Below are positions 34,381-43,439 of a stretch of 64,000 nt of DNA, in pieces; within the stretch, counting starts at the first letter, position 1; the number at the start of each line of letters is the position of its first letter. The stretch spans positions 682,001 to 746,000 of the forward strand of contig NZ_JACCBA010000001.1 of assembly GCF_013409365.1 (NCBI RefSeq), in the 5' to 3' direction. A model generated the notes under the pieces. The model saw only the letters and a list, made by a program, of their open reading frames with translations, was not told the origin of the DNA and did no database searches. The translations under genes and the position numbers were made by a program. Source of the DNA: Actinomadura luteofluorescens (GTDB taxonomy: Bacteria; Actinomycetota; Actinomycetes; Streptosporangiales; Streptosporangiaceae).

Positions 34381-36360
34381 TCAGACCTCGTGCGCCGGGC
34401 GCAGGCGGCGACCGAAGAAGTCCAGGAGGATCTCCATGCGCTGCCTCCGGTGGACGGGCGATCCGGACCGTGAGAGTTCGTGTCCCTCGCCGGGGAAGCG
34501 CACCATCTCCACGTCCCGCCGCAGCAGGCGCAGGGCGACGAACAGCTCGTCGGCCATGGCGGGCGGTGTGCGCAGGTCCTGGTCCGAGTGGAGGATCAGC
34601 AGGGGCGTGGTGATCTTCTGGACGTGGGCGATCGGCGACATCGCGCGGTAGAGCCGCGGATCGTCCAGGTGCGAGGCCCCGAACGTGTGACGGAACGTCC
34701 CCGCCCCGTCGCTGGCCCACTCGGCCGTGGCGAGGTTGCTGCCGCCGCGCTCCGAGCAGGCCGCGGCGAACCGGTCGCTCTGCCCGATCGCCCAGTTCGC
34801 CAGGTAGCCGCCGTAGCTGCCGCCGAGGACGCCCACCCGGTCGCGGTCGAGCCCCGGACGGCCGTCCAGCACGTGATCGAGCACGGAGATCACATCGTCG
34901 TGGTCGACGCTCCCCCATCCCGTCCCGCCGAAGGCCGGGCCCGTGATGGCGCGGGCGAACCGCTCCTCACGTCCCGAACCGCCGCGCGGATTGCACCACA
35001 CCACCACGTAGCCCGCCGCGGCCTGGATCTGGAAGTCCTCATGGAATCCGGTTCCGTACTGGTTGAACGGGCCACCGTGGATGTTGAGCAGCACCGGGTG
35101 GGACCCGTCGGAGCGAAAGCCCGGCGGAGTGAGCATCCATGCGTCGATCTCCACGGTCCCGTCACGTGACGGGACCGTCAGCGGCTCGGGGGACCGGGGC
35201 CGCACCTCGGCGGTGAACCGCGCGCCGAAGTCGGTCACGCGCCGGCCGGCCCCGTCCCGGACGACGTGAAGCTCGCTCGGACGGGTCGCGGTGGACAGGA
35301 CGAACGCCGTGCTGCCCGCCGCCGCGTCGTAGGCCGTGACGACCCCCTGCCCGGACCACACCGCCTTCGCCGGCGACCCGCGTTCAGCGGACAACCGGTA
35401 CAGATAAACGTCGCCGCGGTCCTCCACCGCCACGAGGATCTCGTCGTCGTCAAGCCACACCGGGGAGCGCGCGCCGGACGCCGGGGCGAAACTACGGTCG
35501 ATCTCCGAGCTGACCCACCGGTGCCTTCCGGTCTCGCGCGACAAGACGGCGACGTGGCTGTTGCGTGGCGCGGTCTCGTGGTCGTCCGTCCCGAGGAACG
35601 CGATCCTCCGCCCGTCCGGCGAAACGCTCGGCAGCGCGAAGACGCCTTCCGGGGCTCCGATCCGTCGAGGCGCGCGGCCGTCGGCGACGTCCACCTCGTA
35701 CAGATCACGCCGCAGGTCCAGGTCGCGATCGTCATGCGTGGCGCCCGTGAAGACGAGCGACCGCGCATCACGGTCCCACGCCGGGTCCTCGAACTCGCAC
35801 TCCCCCGGGGTCAGGTCCCGGGGAGCGGCGGACCCGTCGGCGTCGACGACGAACACGTGCCGGGGCCGGTCGCCGATGAACCCGACGTCGTCGAGCCTCG
35901 ACCGCAGCCGTGTCACGCGGCTCGGCGGCCGACCGGAGTCCGGCACGCCGCACCGCGCCGGACGGACGCGCGCGGTGAAGGCCAGCCTCGCGCCATCGGG
36001 CGAGAAGGACAGCGCGCCCGCTCCGTCGAGCCCTGCCGCCACGGTCACGGCGGACTCGTCGAGCCCGAACGGCGCCACCAGAACCGACTGCCCGCAGTCC
36101 TCCGCCCGGAGAAACGCCACCCGGTCCCCCTGGGGGCTCCAGCACGGATTCGTGTCCGAGTGCTCGCCATCAGAGAACGGACGCGGTGGCGTCGACCCGT
36201 CCGCCGCCACCAGCCACAGACCACTCCGGTAGCGGTTGGCCTGCTCATCGGCCCGCTGCAGAACGACGAGAACCCATCGTCCGTCCGGTGAGACCGCGGG
36301 CTGCGCGACGGTCGGCATCTCCGCGATGTGGCGCGGCAGCATTCCCGGGTGGCCGGTCAC
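34381..36360 (-). CDS. S9-family peptidase (acylaminoacyl-peptidase type)
   Basis: A 659-residue serine peptidase. The N-terminal two thirds is a beta-propeller with repeated WSPQGDRVAFLRA and VSPDGRRIAFLGT blades. The C-terminal alpha/beta-hydrolase has Ser515 in GGSYGGY, Asp595 in HSDQDLRTPP and His627 in GEGHELSR. No signal peptide is seen, so it should act in the cytosol on short peptides. GTG start at 36360 overlaps the amidohydrolase stop (GTGA). With the Dpp importer after it, it would cut imported peptides. Confidence 0.93.
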   Translation of the reverse strand: MTGHPGMLPRHIAEMPTVAQPAVSPDGRWVLVVLQRADEQANRYRSGLWLVAADGSTPPRPFSDGEHSDTNPCWSPQGDRVAFLRAEDCGQSVLVAPFGLDESAVTVAAGLDGAGALSFSPDGARLAFTARVRPARCGVPDSGRPPSRVTRLRSRLDDVGFIGDRPRHVFVVDADGSAAPRDLTPGECEFEDPAWDRDARSLVFTGATHDDRDLDLRRDLYEVDVADGRAPRRIGAPEGVFALPSVSPDGRRIAFLGTDDHETAPRNSHVAVLSRETGRHRWVSSEIDRSFAPASGARSPVWLDDDEILVAVEDRGDVYLYRLSAERGSPAKAVWSGQGVVTAYDAAAGSTAFVLSTATRPSELHVVRDGAGRRVTDFGARFTAEVRPRSPEPLTVPSRDGTVEIDAWMLTPPGFRSDGSHPVLLNIHGGPFNQYGTGFHEDFQIQAAAGYVVVWCNPRGGSGREERFARAITGPAFGGTGWGSVDHDDVISVLDHVLDGRPGLDRDRVGVLGGSYGGYLANWAIGQSDRFAAACSERGGSNLATAEWASDGAGTFRHTFGASHLDDPRLYRAMSPIAHVQKITTPLLILHSDQDLRTPPAMADELFVALRLLRRDVEMVRFPGEGHELSRSGSPVHRRQRMEILLDFFGRRLRPAHEV

Positions 36361-37583
36361 CGGGCCGACTCCGCGGCGTGGGCAGCGGCGCCGCCGATGC
36401 CGGCGCGGTGCACGACGCCGTCGCGGCAGACCATCACGACCCGCCGGAGTGCGCGGATGTCCAGGGTGGGATCGCCGTCGACGAGGATCAGGTCCGCACG
36501 TTTACCCACCTCGACCGTGCCGAGCTCGTCGAGCAGCCCCAGGTTCTCCGCCCCGTTCCGGGTCCCGGCGGTCACCGCCTCCCCGGCCGACAACCCGTGC
36601 TCGACGAGCAGTTCGAGTTCCTGGGCGAGCCCGCCGTGCGGGTTGAGCGGCGTCCCGGCGTCCGTCCCCGCGGCGATCCGCACACCGGCCGCGACGGCCA
36701 TCCGGACGCCGTTCCGCCGGTTGGCGTACTCCTCACGCGCCGCCGCCAGCAGTTCGCCGGGCACGACGCCGGCCGGAGCGTTGATCACCTGAGTCACCGA
36801 CCTGAGCGTCGGCACGAGGTAGGTGCCACAGGCGAGAGCACACTCGACGGCCTCGCCGTCGAGATAGGTCCCGTGCTCGATCGAGTCGACTCCGGCATCG
36901 ATCGCGTTCCGGATCCCCAGCTCACCGAGCGCGTGCGCCGCGACACGCAGGCCCGCGGCATGTGCCGTGGCGACCACCGCGCGCAGCTCGCCGGGCCGGA
37001 GCCCCACCGTCCGCGTCCCGGTCCCCGGAGTCAGCACCCCGCCGGTCGCCATCACCTTGATGACCTGCGCACCCTCCGCGATCTCCGCCAGCGTCGCGGT
37101 GACCGCCTCACTCGCGCCGGCCACCTCTCTCCCGATGTCATGGCAATGGCCGCCGACCGGAGTGAGGGGCCGCCCCGCCGCGACGATGCGAGGTCCGGCC
37201 ACCGCACCGGCCCGCACGGCCCGGGAGAGCTCGATGATCAGGCCGTTCCGCGCTCCGCAGTCCCTCACGGTCATGACACCGGAGCGGAGTGTCGCCACCG
37301 CATTGCGAGCCGCCCGCTCCGCCACGAACGGATCGGCCTCATCATCTCGATCCGTTCGCATCGAACCGTCGTCCGTCAGATGGACGTGCGAATCGATCAG
37401 TCCGGGAAGCAGCGTGCGCCCAGCCGCGTCCATCACCGGGAGATCAACGCTCGGAGCGTCCGCGGACGGGCCCACCCAGGCGATGCGAGACCCGGTGACC
37501 AGGACCGCTTGATCGGGGACCACCGGACCACCAGCGCCGTCCACGAGGCGCAAGTCCCGGAGGAGAAGTCCTTCTGTAGCCAT
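36357..37583 (-). CDS. imidazolonepropionase-like amidohydrolase (prolidase type)
   Basis: A 408-residue metal-dependent amidohydrolase: LPGLIDSHVHLTDDG (HxH metal site) near residue 60, RDCGARNGLIIELS, GGHCHDIGREV, VAAHALGELGIRNAIDAGVD, SIEHGTYLDGEAV and GTDAGTPLNPHGGLAQELEL with the late Asp ligand. Related members hydrolyse Xaa-Pro and other N-acyl dipeptides. ATG 37583 follows an AAAGGG Shine-Dalgarno; the upstream ATG would start inside the promoter-proximal leader. It is the first gene of the eight-gene minus-strand operon with S9 peptidase and Dpp transporter. Confidence 0.92.
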   Translation of the reverse strand: MATEGLLLRDLRLVDGAGGPVVPDQAVLVTGSRIAWVGPSADAPSVDLPVMDAAGRTLLPGLIDSHVHLTDDGSMRTDRDDEADPFVAERAARNAVATLRSGVMTVRDCGARNGLIIELSRAVRAGAVAGPRIVAAGRPLTPVGGHCHDIGREVAGASEAVTATLAEIAEGAQVIKVMATGGVLTPGTGTRTVGLRPGELRAVVATAHAAGLRVAAHALGELGIRNAIDAGVDSIEHGTYLDGEAVECALACGTYLVPTLRSVTQVINAPAGVVPGELLAAAREEYANRRNGVRMAVAAGVRIAAGTDAGTPLNPHGGLAQELELLVEHGLSAGEAVTAGTRNGAENLGLLDELGTVEVGKRADLILVDGDPTLDIRALRRVVMVCRDGVVHRAGIGGAAAHAAESAR

Positions 37584-37647
37584 ACCAGCCCTTTCGGTGC
37601 TCCACGCAACCCCCGGCCGCGGCCCCCGCTTCCTCATTAAAAAATTC

Positions 37648-37685
37648 TTAGCTTCACTATAATCATGACAGTTCGGCGATCACAA
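37648..37685 (-). promoter_or_regulatory. promoter of amidohydrolase-Dpp operon with TTAGCTTCA site
   Basis: On the minus strand, -35 TTGTGA (37680-37685) and -10 TATAGT (37656-37661) are 18 bp apart in an AT-rich stretch. TTAGCTTCA (plus strand, 37648-37656) covers the predicted start point. The same nine bases cover the -10 of the aminotransferase promoter at 19138-19146. The remainder of 37584-37876 shows no gene. Confidence 0.55.
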
Positions 37686-37876
37686 GACCCGAGCGAGCGC
37701 AACCTGCACAAACGTGCACTACAACCACCATGTGTACCTGCTGCCCGCCCGACGATCCCGCCCACAGGTCAGGCATAGAGCCGCCTGCCGCTCAGTCGGC
37801 CACCATCGGCCCCCGCCGGTGGATCCGGACGGCGGCTATGGCGCCAGAGCGTCCGCGGCCCGGCTTTCCCAGCCGC

Positions 37877-38146
37877 TCAGACGATGCCGTTGGGCACCAG
37901 CAGCGTGGGCAGCGGTGCGCCGAGCTCGGGTTCACTCAACATCTCCATCGAGGTGCAGACGATCTCCGCCTGGGCGGCGATGCGGTCCCGGAGCTGTGCT
38001 TGGCCGCCAGCACGCGCGATGACGCGGTCGACTGTCCAGGTGCCGAGGGCGACGCGGTTGCCGTGGGCCGTATTCGCGCCCGCGGAAACGGCGACGGCGA
38101 TCACGGCGTCGCCATGTGAGGTGCGCGAGGTTGCCTGGGATCGCAT
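37877..38146 (-). CDS. small hypothetical protein
   Basis: An 89-residue frame with strongly G/C third positions: AVIAVAVSAGANTAHGNRVA, LGTWTVDRVIARAGGQAQLR, TSMEMLSEPELGAPLPTLLV. I do not recognise a family. Composition looks like real protein, but length, lack of a clear Shine-Dalgarno and position in a gap between unrelated genes leave open that it is a remnant of a longer gene. Confidence 0.35.
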   Translation of the reverse strand: MRSQATSRTSHGDAVIAVAVSAGANTAHGNRVALGTWTVDRVIARAGGQAQLRDRIAAQAEIVCTSMEMLSEPELGAPLPTLLVPNGIV

Positions 38147-38239
38147 GAATCGAGCGGCCGTGTGGGCGCCGCGCCGATAGTGGCGCCGGGTCGTCGGGCG
38201 GCGCCGCCGGCGGCGGTCCTGCTCGGCGGCGGCCCGACA

Positions 38240-38773
38240 TCAGTCCTGGTGAAGGGCCCCATCGGCAACTGATGCATCGTGGCTGCGGGCGTGCATCATG
38301 TCGTGTTCGGCCTTGGGGATGGTGGTTTCGAAGTCGAGGAGCTTGGCCCAGGTGGGCGTGATCGTGATGACCGCCATCTGGTCGTACAGAGCGTGCACGC
38401 CGGCCTCCCAGTCGGGCCATTGGTCGTCCGACATCCGTCTCTTCGATGCCCGGAGGAAGACGTCCGGGACGCCGGCGACGACGTCGACCTGCGCGGTGCC
38501 GCGCAGCAGCAGCACCTTAGGCGGGAAGTCCTCGCTGTCGATGGTCAGCGCGACGTTGGGGGTCTCCTGCAGAGCCTTGGTCTTCGCCGAGCTGACAGCG
38601 CTGGCGACCGTGATGCGGGCGCCGTCCCAGTCGTACCCCACCGGCACGACCCGCGGGGTGCGGTCGAGACCGGTGTAGGCGAGCCGGGCGGGGATGCGCG
38701 AGGCCAGCAACTCCCGCGCGTACGGCCTGTTCATCACCTCGGTGATGTTCTCGGTGCTCATGGCTGCGGTCAT
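38240..38773 (-). CDS. pyridoxamine 5'-phosphate oxidase-fold protein
   Basis: A 177-residue split-barrel flavin/F420-type protein: ARELLASRIPARLAYTGLDR, PRVVPVGYDWDGARITVASA, KTKALQETPNVALTIDSED and LLLRGTAQVDVV. It belongs to the PPOX/FMN-binding split barrel group, whose members reduce small substrates with F420 or FMN. The start may be ATG 38773 or the ATG four codons later (38761). It lies 75 bp downstream of the MFS gene on the same strand and could be cotranscribed. The substrate is unknown. Confidence 0.85.
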   Translation of the reverse strand: MTAAMSTENITEVMNRPYARELLASRIPARLAYTGLDRTPRVVPVGYDWDGARITVASAVSSAKTKALQETPNVALTIDSEDFPPKVLLLRGTAQVDVVAGVPDVFLRASKRRMSDDQWPDWEAGVHALYDQMAVITITPTWAKLLDFETTIPKAEHDMMHARSHDASVADGALHQD

Positions 38774-38848
38774 GGTCGTCCGCCTTTCCTGCGTCGCGGC
38801 ACCCTGCCTGACGTGTGGCGCGATTGTTCGTTCGCCTCGCCCCGCCGA

Positions 38849-40327
38849 CTAGGTCGACGCGGCGGAGTCGGCCTGGGATCGGTGGGGGTGGCCGGAGGGA
38901 CCACGGAGGTTGAGCGCGGCGAGGAGGGTGAGGACGATCCCTCCGGCGATGACGAGAACGGCGGTGCGTATGCCTTCGGCGGTGGCGACGCGCAGTTCTT
39001 CACCGCTGAGCCCCTCGGTGCCGGCGTTCGCGACGAGAACAAGTGCGGCGAGGCCGACGACGGCGCCGACTCCGGAACTGGTGGAGGCCATACCGGAGGC
39101 GACCCCCTGCCGGTGGTCGGCCACCCCCGTGCCGGCGGCGATGAACATCAGGGTGAACACGACACCGTCCCCCAGGCTGACCGCGACGAGACCCGGCACT
39201 AGCGCGACATAGGAGCCGTCGACCGACAGGGCCAGGCCGACGCCGACCGCCCCGGCCGCACCGATCGCGAGCGCGGCGACGAGGGTGCGCCTGAGCCCGA
39301 AGCGCGTCACCGTCTGACCGGCGAGCGTCGAGCCCGCCACCACCACCGCGGTGGGGAGCAGGAAGGCCGCGCCGGTCTGCAGAGGGTCATAGCCGCGGAC
39401 GTCCTGGAAGTAGATGGACAGGAAGTACAGGAGGGCTCCGAATGTCGCCGTGAACATGAAAGCAACTACGAGTGCCACGGCCAGAACGCGGTTGGCGAGA
39501 AGCTTCACGGGGACAAGGGGGTCGGGACTGCGCCGCTCGACGACGGCGAACACCGCGAACAGCAGGAGCCCCGCGGCCGCCATGCCGACGGTCCAGGGCG
39601 AGTCCCAGCCGAGAGCCGGTCCCTGGACCAGGGAGAACATCAGCAGCGTGACCGCGCCGGTGGAGGTCAGAGCACCCGGCAGATCGAACACCCGTCCCAC
39701 CGTCCGCGACCCGTCCGGCGCGAGGAGCCGGAAGGCCGCGACGAGCGCTCCTCCCGCCAGGGGGACGTTGACGAAGAAGACCGACTCCCACCCGAGCATG
39801 CGGGTGAGCGCGCCGCCGAGCAGCACACCGATCACCAGCCCGGCCGCGCCGGAGCCGCCCCAGACACCCAGCGCACGGTTGCGGTCGCGCCCCTCCGCGA
39901 AGGCGGTGTTGATGATCGCCAGCGTGCTGGGGAAGACCAGTGCCCCGCCGAGCCCCTGAACCGCCCGGGCCGCCAGCTGCGGCGCCGGTCCGGTCGTGAG
40001 CCCGCCGGCCAGTGAGGCCAGCGCGTACAGCGCGAGCCCGGTGACCAGCATCCGGCGCCTGCCGAGCAGGTCGGCGGCGCGCCCGCCCAGCAGCAGGAAT
40101 CCGCTGGAGGCGACGGCGTACGCGCTGACCACCAACTGCAGGGTCCGCGCCGAGTACCCGAGCTCGCGGCCGATGTCCGGCAGCGCGACGACGACGATGT
40201 ACTGATCGAGAGAAACGATCAGCATCGCGAACGACAGCAAGATCAGCGCAGCCGCCTTGGAGCGAACAGGACGACGAGCGTCCGCGTCGTGGTCGTGGAC
40301 GTGTGGTCGATCACAGGTGTCGTGCAT
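38849..40327 (-). CDS. DHA2-type MFS multidrug transporter (14 TM)
   Basis: A 492-residue exporter with about 14 hydrophobic helices: LISFAM-like TM1 ([20 protein letters not shown], the 'LD.TIVNVALP' region of DHA2), [18 protein letters not shown] (motif A), [20 protein letters not shown], and [20 protein letters not shown] ('WRWIFFINVP' motif). The EmrB/QacA group exports drugs with proton antiport. It is divergent from a TetR gene with a palindromic operator between. The His/Asp-rich N-terminus ([19 protein letters not shown]) is unusual and could bind metal. Confidence 0.93.
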   Translation of the reverse strand: MHDTCDRPHVHDHDADARRPVRSKAAALILLSFAMLIVSLDQYIVVVALPDIGRELGYSARTLQLVVSAYAVASSGFLLLGGRAADLLGRRRMLVTGLALYALASLAGGLTTGPAPQLAARAVQGLGGALVFPSTLAIINTAFAEGRDRNRALGVWGGSGAAGLVIGVLLGGALTRMLGWESVFFVNVPLAGGALVAAFRLLAPDGSRTVGRVFDLPGALTSTGAVTLLMFSLVQGPALGWDSPWTVGMAAAGLLLFAVFAVVERRSPDPLVPVKLLANRVLAVALVVAFMFTATFGALLYFLSIYFQDVRGYDPLQTGAAFLLPTAVVVAGSTLAGQTVTRFGLRRTLVAALAIGAAGAVGVGLALSVDGSYVALVPGLVAVSLGDGVVFTLMFIAAGTGVADHRQGVASGMASTSSGVGAVVGLAALVLVANAGTEGLSGEELRVATAEGIRTAVLVIAGGIVLTLLAALNLRGPSGHPHRSQADSAAST

Positions 40328-40397
40328 GGCGTCACTCCGGTGTTCCGCTCTGGTCGCCCACGCTCATGAGGAGTCGAGGTGCGGGTCGATCTCTTGT

Positions 40398-40435
40398 ACT
40401 GTACGGAACAGTTCAGTTGAACTCAACCGTACAGT
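40398..40435. promoter_or_regulatory. TetR-type operator between MFS and TetR
   Basis: Perfect 9-bp arms ACTGTACGG (40398-40406) and complement (40427-40435), 20 bases apart, with further partial symmetry (GAACAGTTCAG, GTTGAACTC) in the middle. It lies 70 bp from the MFS start and 42 bp from the TetR start. Confidence 0.65.
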
Positions 40436-40477
40436 TCATGTACCGGTAGGCTGAACAGCGACGACGAAGGAGCGACG

Positions 40478-41140
40478 ATGCCGGCACCCATTCAGCGCAG
40501 CGAGTCTCCGCGCGTTCTCGCCGGCGACCGGGCGGCGCGCAAGCGACAGGTGATCATTCAGGCGGCCCGGTCGGCGTTCGTCCGGGACGGGTTCGACGCG
40601 GCGATGGACGCCATCGCCGCCGAGGCGGGTGTTTCCAAGGTCACCGTCTACAACCACTACGGCAGCAAGGAGACTCTCTTCGTCGCCGTCATCGGCGACG
40701 CTCTGCAAGACGCTCTCGCCGACGCCATCTCGGGCACCGCGCAACGGCTGGAAGAGTCCGACGACCTGCGGGCCGCACTCAAATGGACTGCCCATGCCTG
40801 GGTGGACAGCATGACCTCCCCCGACATGGTGGCCCTGCGCCGCCTCGTCGCCGGCGAAGTCCGCAGATTCCCGGAACTCGGCGCAGCTTGGCGCCACCAC
40901 GGCCCCGACCACGCCCGCCCCGCCTTGGAGGCGGAGTTCAACCGCCTCATAGCCGCCGGCCGGCTGACCATGCCGGACATGGAGACCGCCATCCTCCAGC
41001 TCTACGCGCTCGTGCTCTATCCGCACCTGGTCCACGGCACCTATGGGACGACGCTCGACCCGAAGACGACCGATCGACTGATCGATTCCGGGGTGGACAT
41101 GTTCCTGGCGTACTACGCCTACCGCGACGCTCCCGCCTGA
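40478..41140 (+). CDS. TetR/AcrR-family regulator
   Basis: A 220-residue repressor. The HTH at about 20-70 has RKRQVIIQAARSAFVRDGFD, AMDAIAAEAGVSKVTVYNHY and GSKETLFVAVIGD. The C-domain contains VALRRLVAGEVRRFPELGAA, the TetR_C_33/AefR-like pattern of multidrug-efflux repressors. Start ATG follows AAGGAG. It diverges from the DHA2 transporter, which it very likely represses through the dyad at 40398-40435. Confidence 0.93.
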   Translation: MPAPIQRSESPRVLAGDRAARKRQVIIQAARSAFVRDGFDAAMDAIAAEAGVSKVTVYNHYGSKETLFVAVIGDALQDALADAISGTAQRLEESDDLRAALKWTAHAWVDSMTSPDMVALRRLVAGEVRRFPELGAAWRHHGPDHARPALEAEFNRLIAAGRLTMPDMETAILQLYALVLYPHLVHGTYGTTLDPKTTDRLIDSGVDMFLAYYAYRDAPA

Positions 41141-41268
41141 GCACCTCGACCACCTCTCGCAAGCGATACGCCCCATGTCGCCGTGACCGGAATGTGACAG
41201 TCCGTAGGCATGATCGGACGTCCGGCATGATCGGACGATCTGCGGAATCGGGCGAGCGGGAGGAAACC

Positions 41269-41622
41269 TTGGGACGCGCGAAGACCACAGGCTCCGGATG
41301 GGTCGGTCCGGTGCTGCCCCTTCTCGCCTTGGTCCTCGGAGCCTCGCTCGGCATCGCGGCCGGCGCCTGGCTGGAGATCGAGGACGTCTTCGGGCCACCC
41401 GCCATGGGCGTCCTGGCCGGGGAGGTCGCCGCCGCGGCGGTGGTGTTCCTCGTCGGCTTCCGCAAGAACAGTTCGTGGACACCCGAGGGCCGGGTGTGGA
41501 CGAGGGAGCACAGCTACGGCGGCCACGGCGTCCAGTGGCTCGGCGTCACCGTCGCGCTCGCCATCGCGACGGTCCCCTTCTCCATCACGTTCGAGAAGCT
41601 GACCGCACCCGGGCTGAACTGA
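41269..41622 (+). CDS. small membrane protein, three predicted TM
   Basis: A 117-residue hydrophobic protein: WVGPVLPLLALVLGASLGIA, GPPAMGVLAGEVAAAAVVFL and QWLGVTVALAIATVPFSITF are probable TM helices, with a charged loop KNSSWTPEGRVWTREHSYGG between the last two. The TTG start is chosen because GGGAGGAAA ends 2-3 bases before it and no ATG has a matching site; ATG 41227 or 41211 in frame are alternatives. The function is not recognisable. It follows the TetR gene by 128 bp on the same strand. Confidence 0.6.
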   Translation: MGRAKTTGSGWVGPVLPLLALVLGASLGIAAGAWLEIEDVFGPPAMGVLAGEVAAAAVVFLVGFRKNSSWTPEGRVWTREHSYGGHGVQWLGVTVALAIATVPFSITFEKLTAPGLN

Positions 41623-42032
41623 GCGGGCCCTCCTAGTGGCGATGGCGGTGACGGCCGGCGTCAGCCGCCTGATCTACGTGAAGACCTGCGCACCCGTCAT
41701 CGACGCATAAGAAGCCGCGGCCCCAGCGCGCCTGCTTCTCCGCTCTCGCCGAGCACCTACCCGTTGGGGGGACCAGTGGGTCCTCCCCGCGCCGGATGAC
41801 CACGACGGACGTGGGGTGAATGCTCGAACTGCTCGCCGCTGAGGAGCTGGTCGAGCACATCAACATCGGCGGTCCGTCGATCCACCTCAACGCAGGGGGC
41901 AAGCCCGAGGACGACTACACGACCTACGCGGTGCCGATGGGCCTGTCCTGCTGAGCCCACCCCCTGTCCGGGGGAGCCACTTCACCATCGCGGGTGATCT
42001 GCGGTATTCGCAGGCCAGGCAACCTGACGCAC
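41623..42032. other. gap of about 410 bp without a convincing gene
   Basis: A short frame from ATG 41820 (MLELLAAEELVEHINIGG...NAGGKPEDDYTTYAV) has natural-looking composition but no ribosome site and runs on without a family match. It may be a gene remnant. No hairpin or repeat stands out. The stretch leads into the split membrane-protein gene at 42033. Confidence 0.4.
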
Positions 42033-42287
42033 ATGGCGATCAAGCTGATTCACAAGGTCCCGGCCGTCAGCGACACCGAACGGCCGGCCCCCCGCTGGGC
42101 TCTGCGGCTGGCCTACGTGCTGCCGCTGCTGTTGCTGCCGTCGTGCCTGTGGCGGCTGCCGTTCGCGTTCCACTTCCCGATGGGACAGGTCCAGGACATC
42201 GGCATGCCCACCTGGCGATCTCCATCCCGTACGTGTTCGGACTCAGCGTCCTGACCGAGGTCGCAGCGCTGGCGGCGATCGGCCTGG
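42033..42287 (+). pseudogene. membrane-protein gene, 5' part, split by IS110-type element
   Basis: From ATG 42033: MAIKLIHKVPAVSDTERPA, WALRLAYVLPLLLLPSCLWR, LPFAFHFPMGQVQDIGMP. The frame shifts near 42205-42215 and continues HLAISIPYVFGLSVLTEVAA, LAAIGL up to the insertion point at about 42287. An indel in an ACCT-rich spot explains the shift. The 3' part of the same protein begins at 43623 on the other side of the insertion sequence. This family of small polytopic membrane proteins is common in actinomycetes; no function is known to me. Confidence 0.7.
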
Positions 42288-42302
42288 ATGCTCCTATAGT
42301 TG

Positions 42303-43391
42303 TCAAGCTGCGGGAGCAAGATCGTTTTGGGTGGTGCTCCCGGTTGAGGTACTGGTCAGAGCGCGATAGATCTCGCGGGCGACGAAGCGCTTGAGGCAGC
42401 GCATGATTTCCTTCTTGGACAGCCCTTGCGTGGTGCGGCGTTGGACGTAGGCGCGGGTGCGCGGGTCGTGGCGCATGCGGACCGGCACGATGGTGTGCAG
42501 GGCGTTGTTGGCGGCGCGGTCGCCGCCGCGGTTGAGGCGGTGGCGGCGGGTGCGGCCCGAGGACGCGGGGATCGGTGCGACCCCGGCCAGATGGGCGAAC
42601 GCGGCCTCCGAGCGCATGCGCTCGGCGTTGTCCCCCGCCGATGCGAGCAGCTGTCCTGCGGTTTCGGTGCCGACGCCGAATAGCTCCAGCAGTGCCGGAG
42701 CGGCCCGCTGGACCAGGGGGCCGAGTTCGGTGTCCAGTTCGGTGATCTCGATGTCCAGCGCCTGGTGACGGCGGGCCAGGCGGCGCAGGGCAGCCCTGGT
42801 GGCCGTCGGCGGGTCCGACAGATCGCCGGCGGGCCGCAGCCGGGCCAGGGCGCCGATCAGCGTGGCCCGGTTCAGTCCCGTGACCTGCTCACGCACTCTG
42901 GCCGGCGCCGACACCAGCAACCCCCGGATCTGGTTCATCGCCTGGGTGCGGGCCTTGACCGCGCTGCGCCGTGCGACCCGCAGGACGCGGATGGCCTCGA
43001 CCACGCCGTCCCGGCTCTTGGGGACGCCGGTGGCCCGCCCGGCCAGCACCGCGGTGGCTGCCGCGGTGGCTGCCGCGTAGGCGTCGATGGGGTCGGACTT
43101 GCCCCGCATCCGGCGGATCTTGCGGTCCGGCCGGTCCACCTCCACGACGGTGACCCCGGCCGCCGTCATGACCCGGGCGAGTTCGGCGCCATAGGCGCCG
43201 GTGCCCTCCACACCCACGGCGGTGAGGGTGCCGTGGACGCGCATCCACTTCAGCAGGTCGCGGTAGCCGCCGACGGTGGCGGGGAACTCGCGGTCGGCCA
43301 GCCGCCGGCCCACCGCGTCGATCACCGCGGCGTGGTGGGTCAGGCCGTGGGTGTCGACTCCGCCGGTGACCTCGAGCTCATCGTGCGTCAT
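42303..43391 (-). CDS. IS110-family transposase (DEDD recombinase)
   Basis: A 362-residue IS110/IS116/IS902 transposase. The N-terminal RuvC-like DEDD domain has Asp13 in GGVDTHGLTHHAAVID, Glu in VGVEGTGAYGAEL, and KSDPIDAYAAA. The C-terminal Tnp domain has LLELFGVGTETAGQLLASAG, FAHLAGVAPIPASSGRTRRH with the conserved Ser of the PxSSG motif, and NRGGDRAANNALHTI. ATG 43391 starts the DEDD domain; the frame extends upstream through the noncoding end but that is not part of the family. It appears intact, so the element could still be active. Confidence 0.95.
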   Translation of the reverse strand: MTHDELEVTGGVDTHGLTHHAAVIDAVGRRLADREFPATVGGYRDLLKWMRVHGTLTAVGVEGTGAYGAELARVMTAAGVTVVEVDRPDRKIRRMRGKSDPIDAYAAATAAATAVLAGRATGVPKSRDGVVEAIRVLRVARRSAVKARTQAMNQIRGLLVSAPARVREQVTGLNRATLIGALARLRPAGDLSDPPTATRAALRRLARRHQALDIEITELDTELGPLVQRAAPALLELFGVGTETAGQLLASAGDNAERMRSEAAFAHLAGVAPIPASSGRTRRHRLNRGGDRAANNALHTIVPVRMRHDPRTRAYVQRRTTQGLSKKEIMRCLKRFVAREIYRALTSTSTGSTTQNDLAPAA

Positions 43392-43439
43392 GCTGGGGGT
43401 GTCCGTCCTTGCGTGTCCGTCAGGGCGGCACGCGCCGGT

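Noticed and set aside
41820..42030. Small ORF MLELLAAEELVEHINIGG...
   Set aside because: No ribosome-binding site, no family match, and the frame runs on into unrelated sequence. Reported only as a possible remnant.
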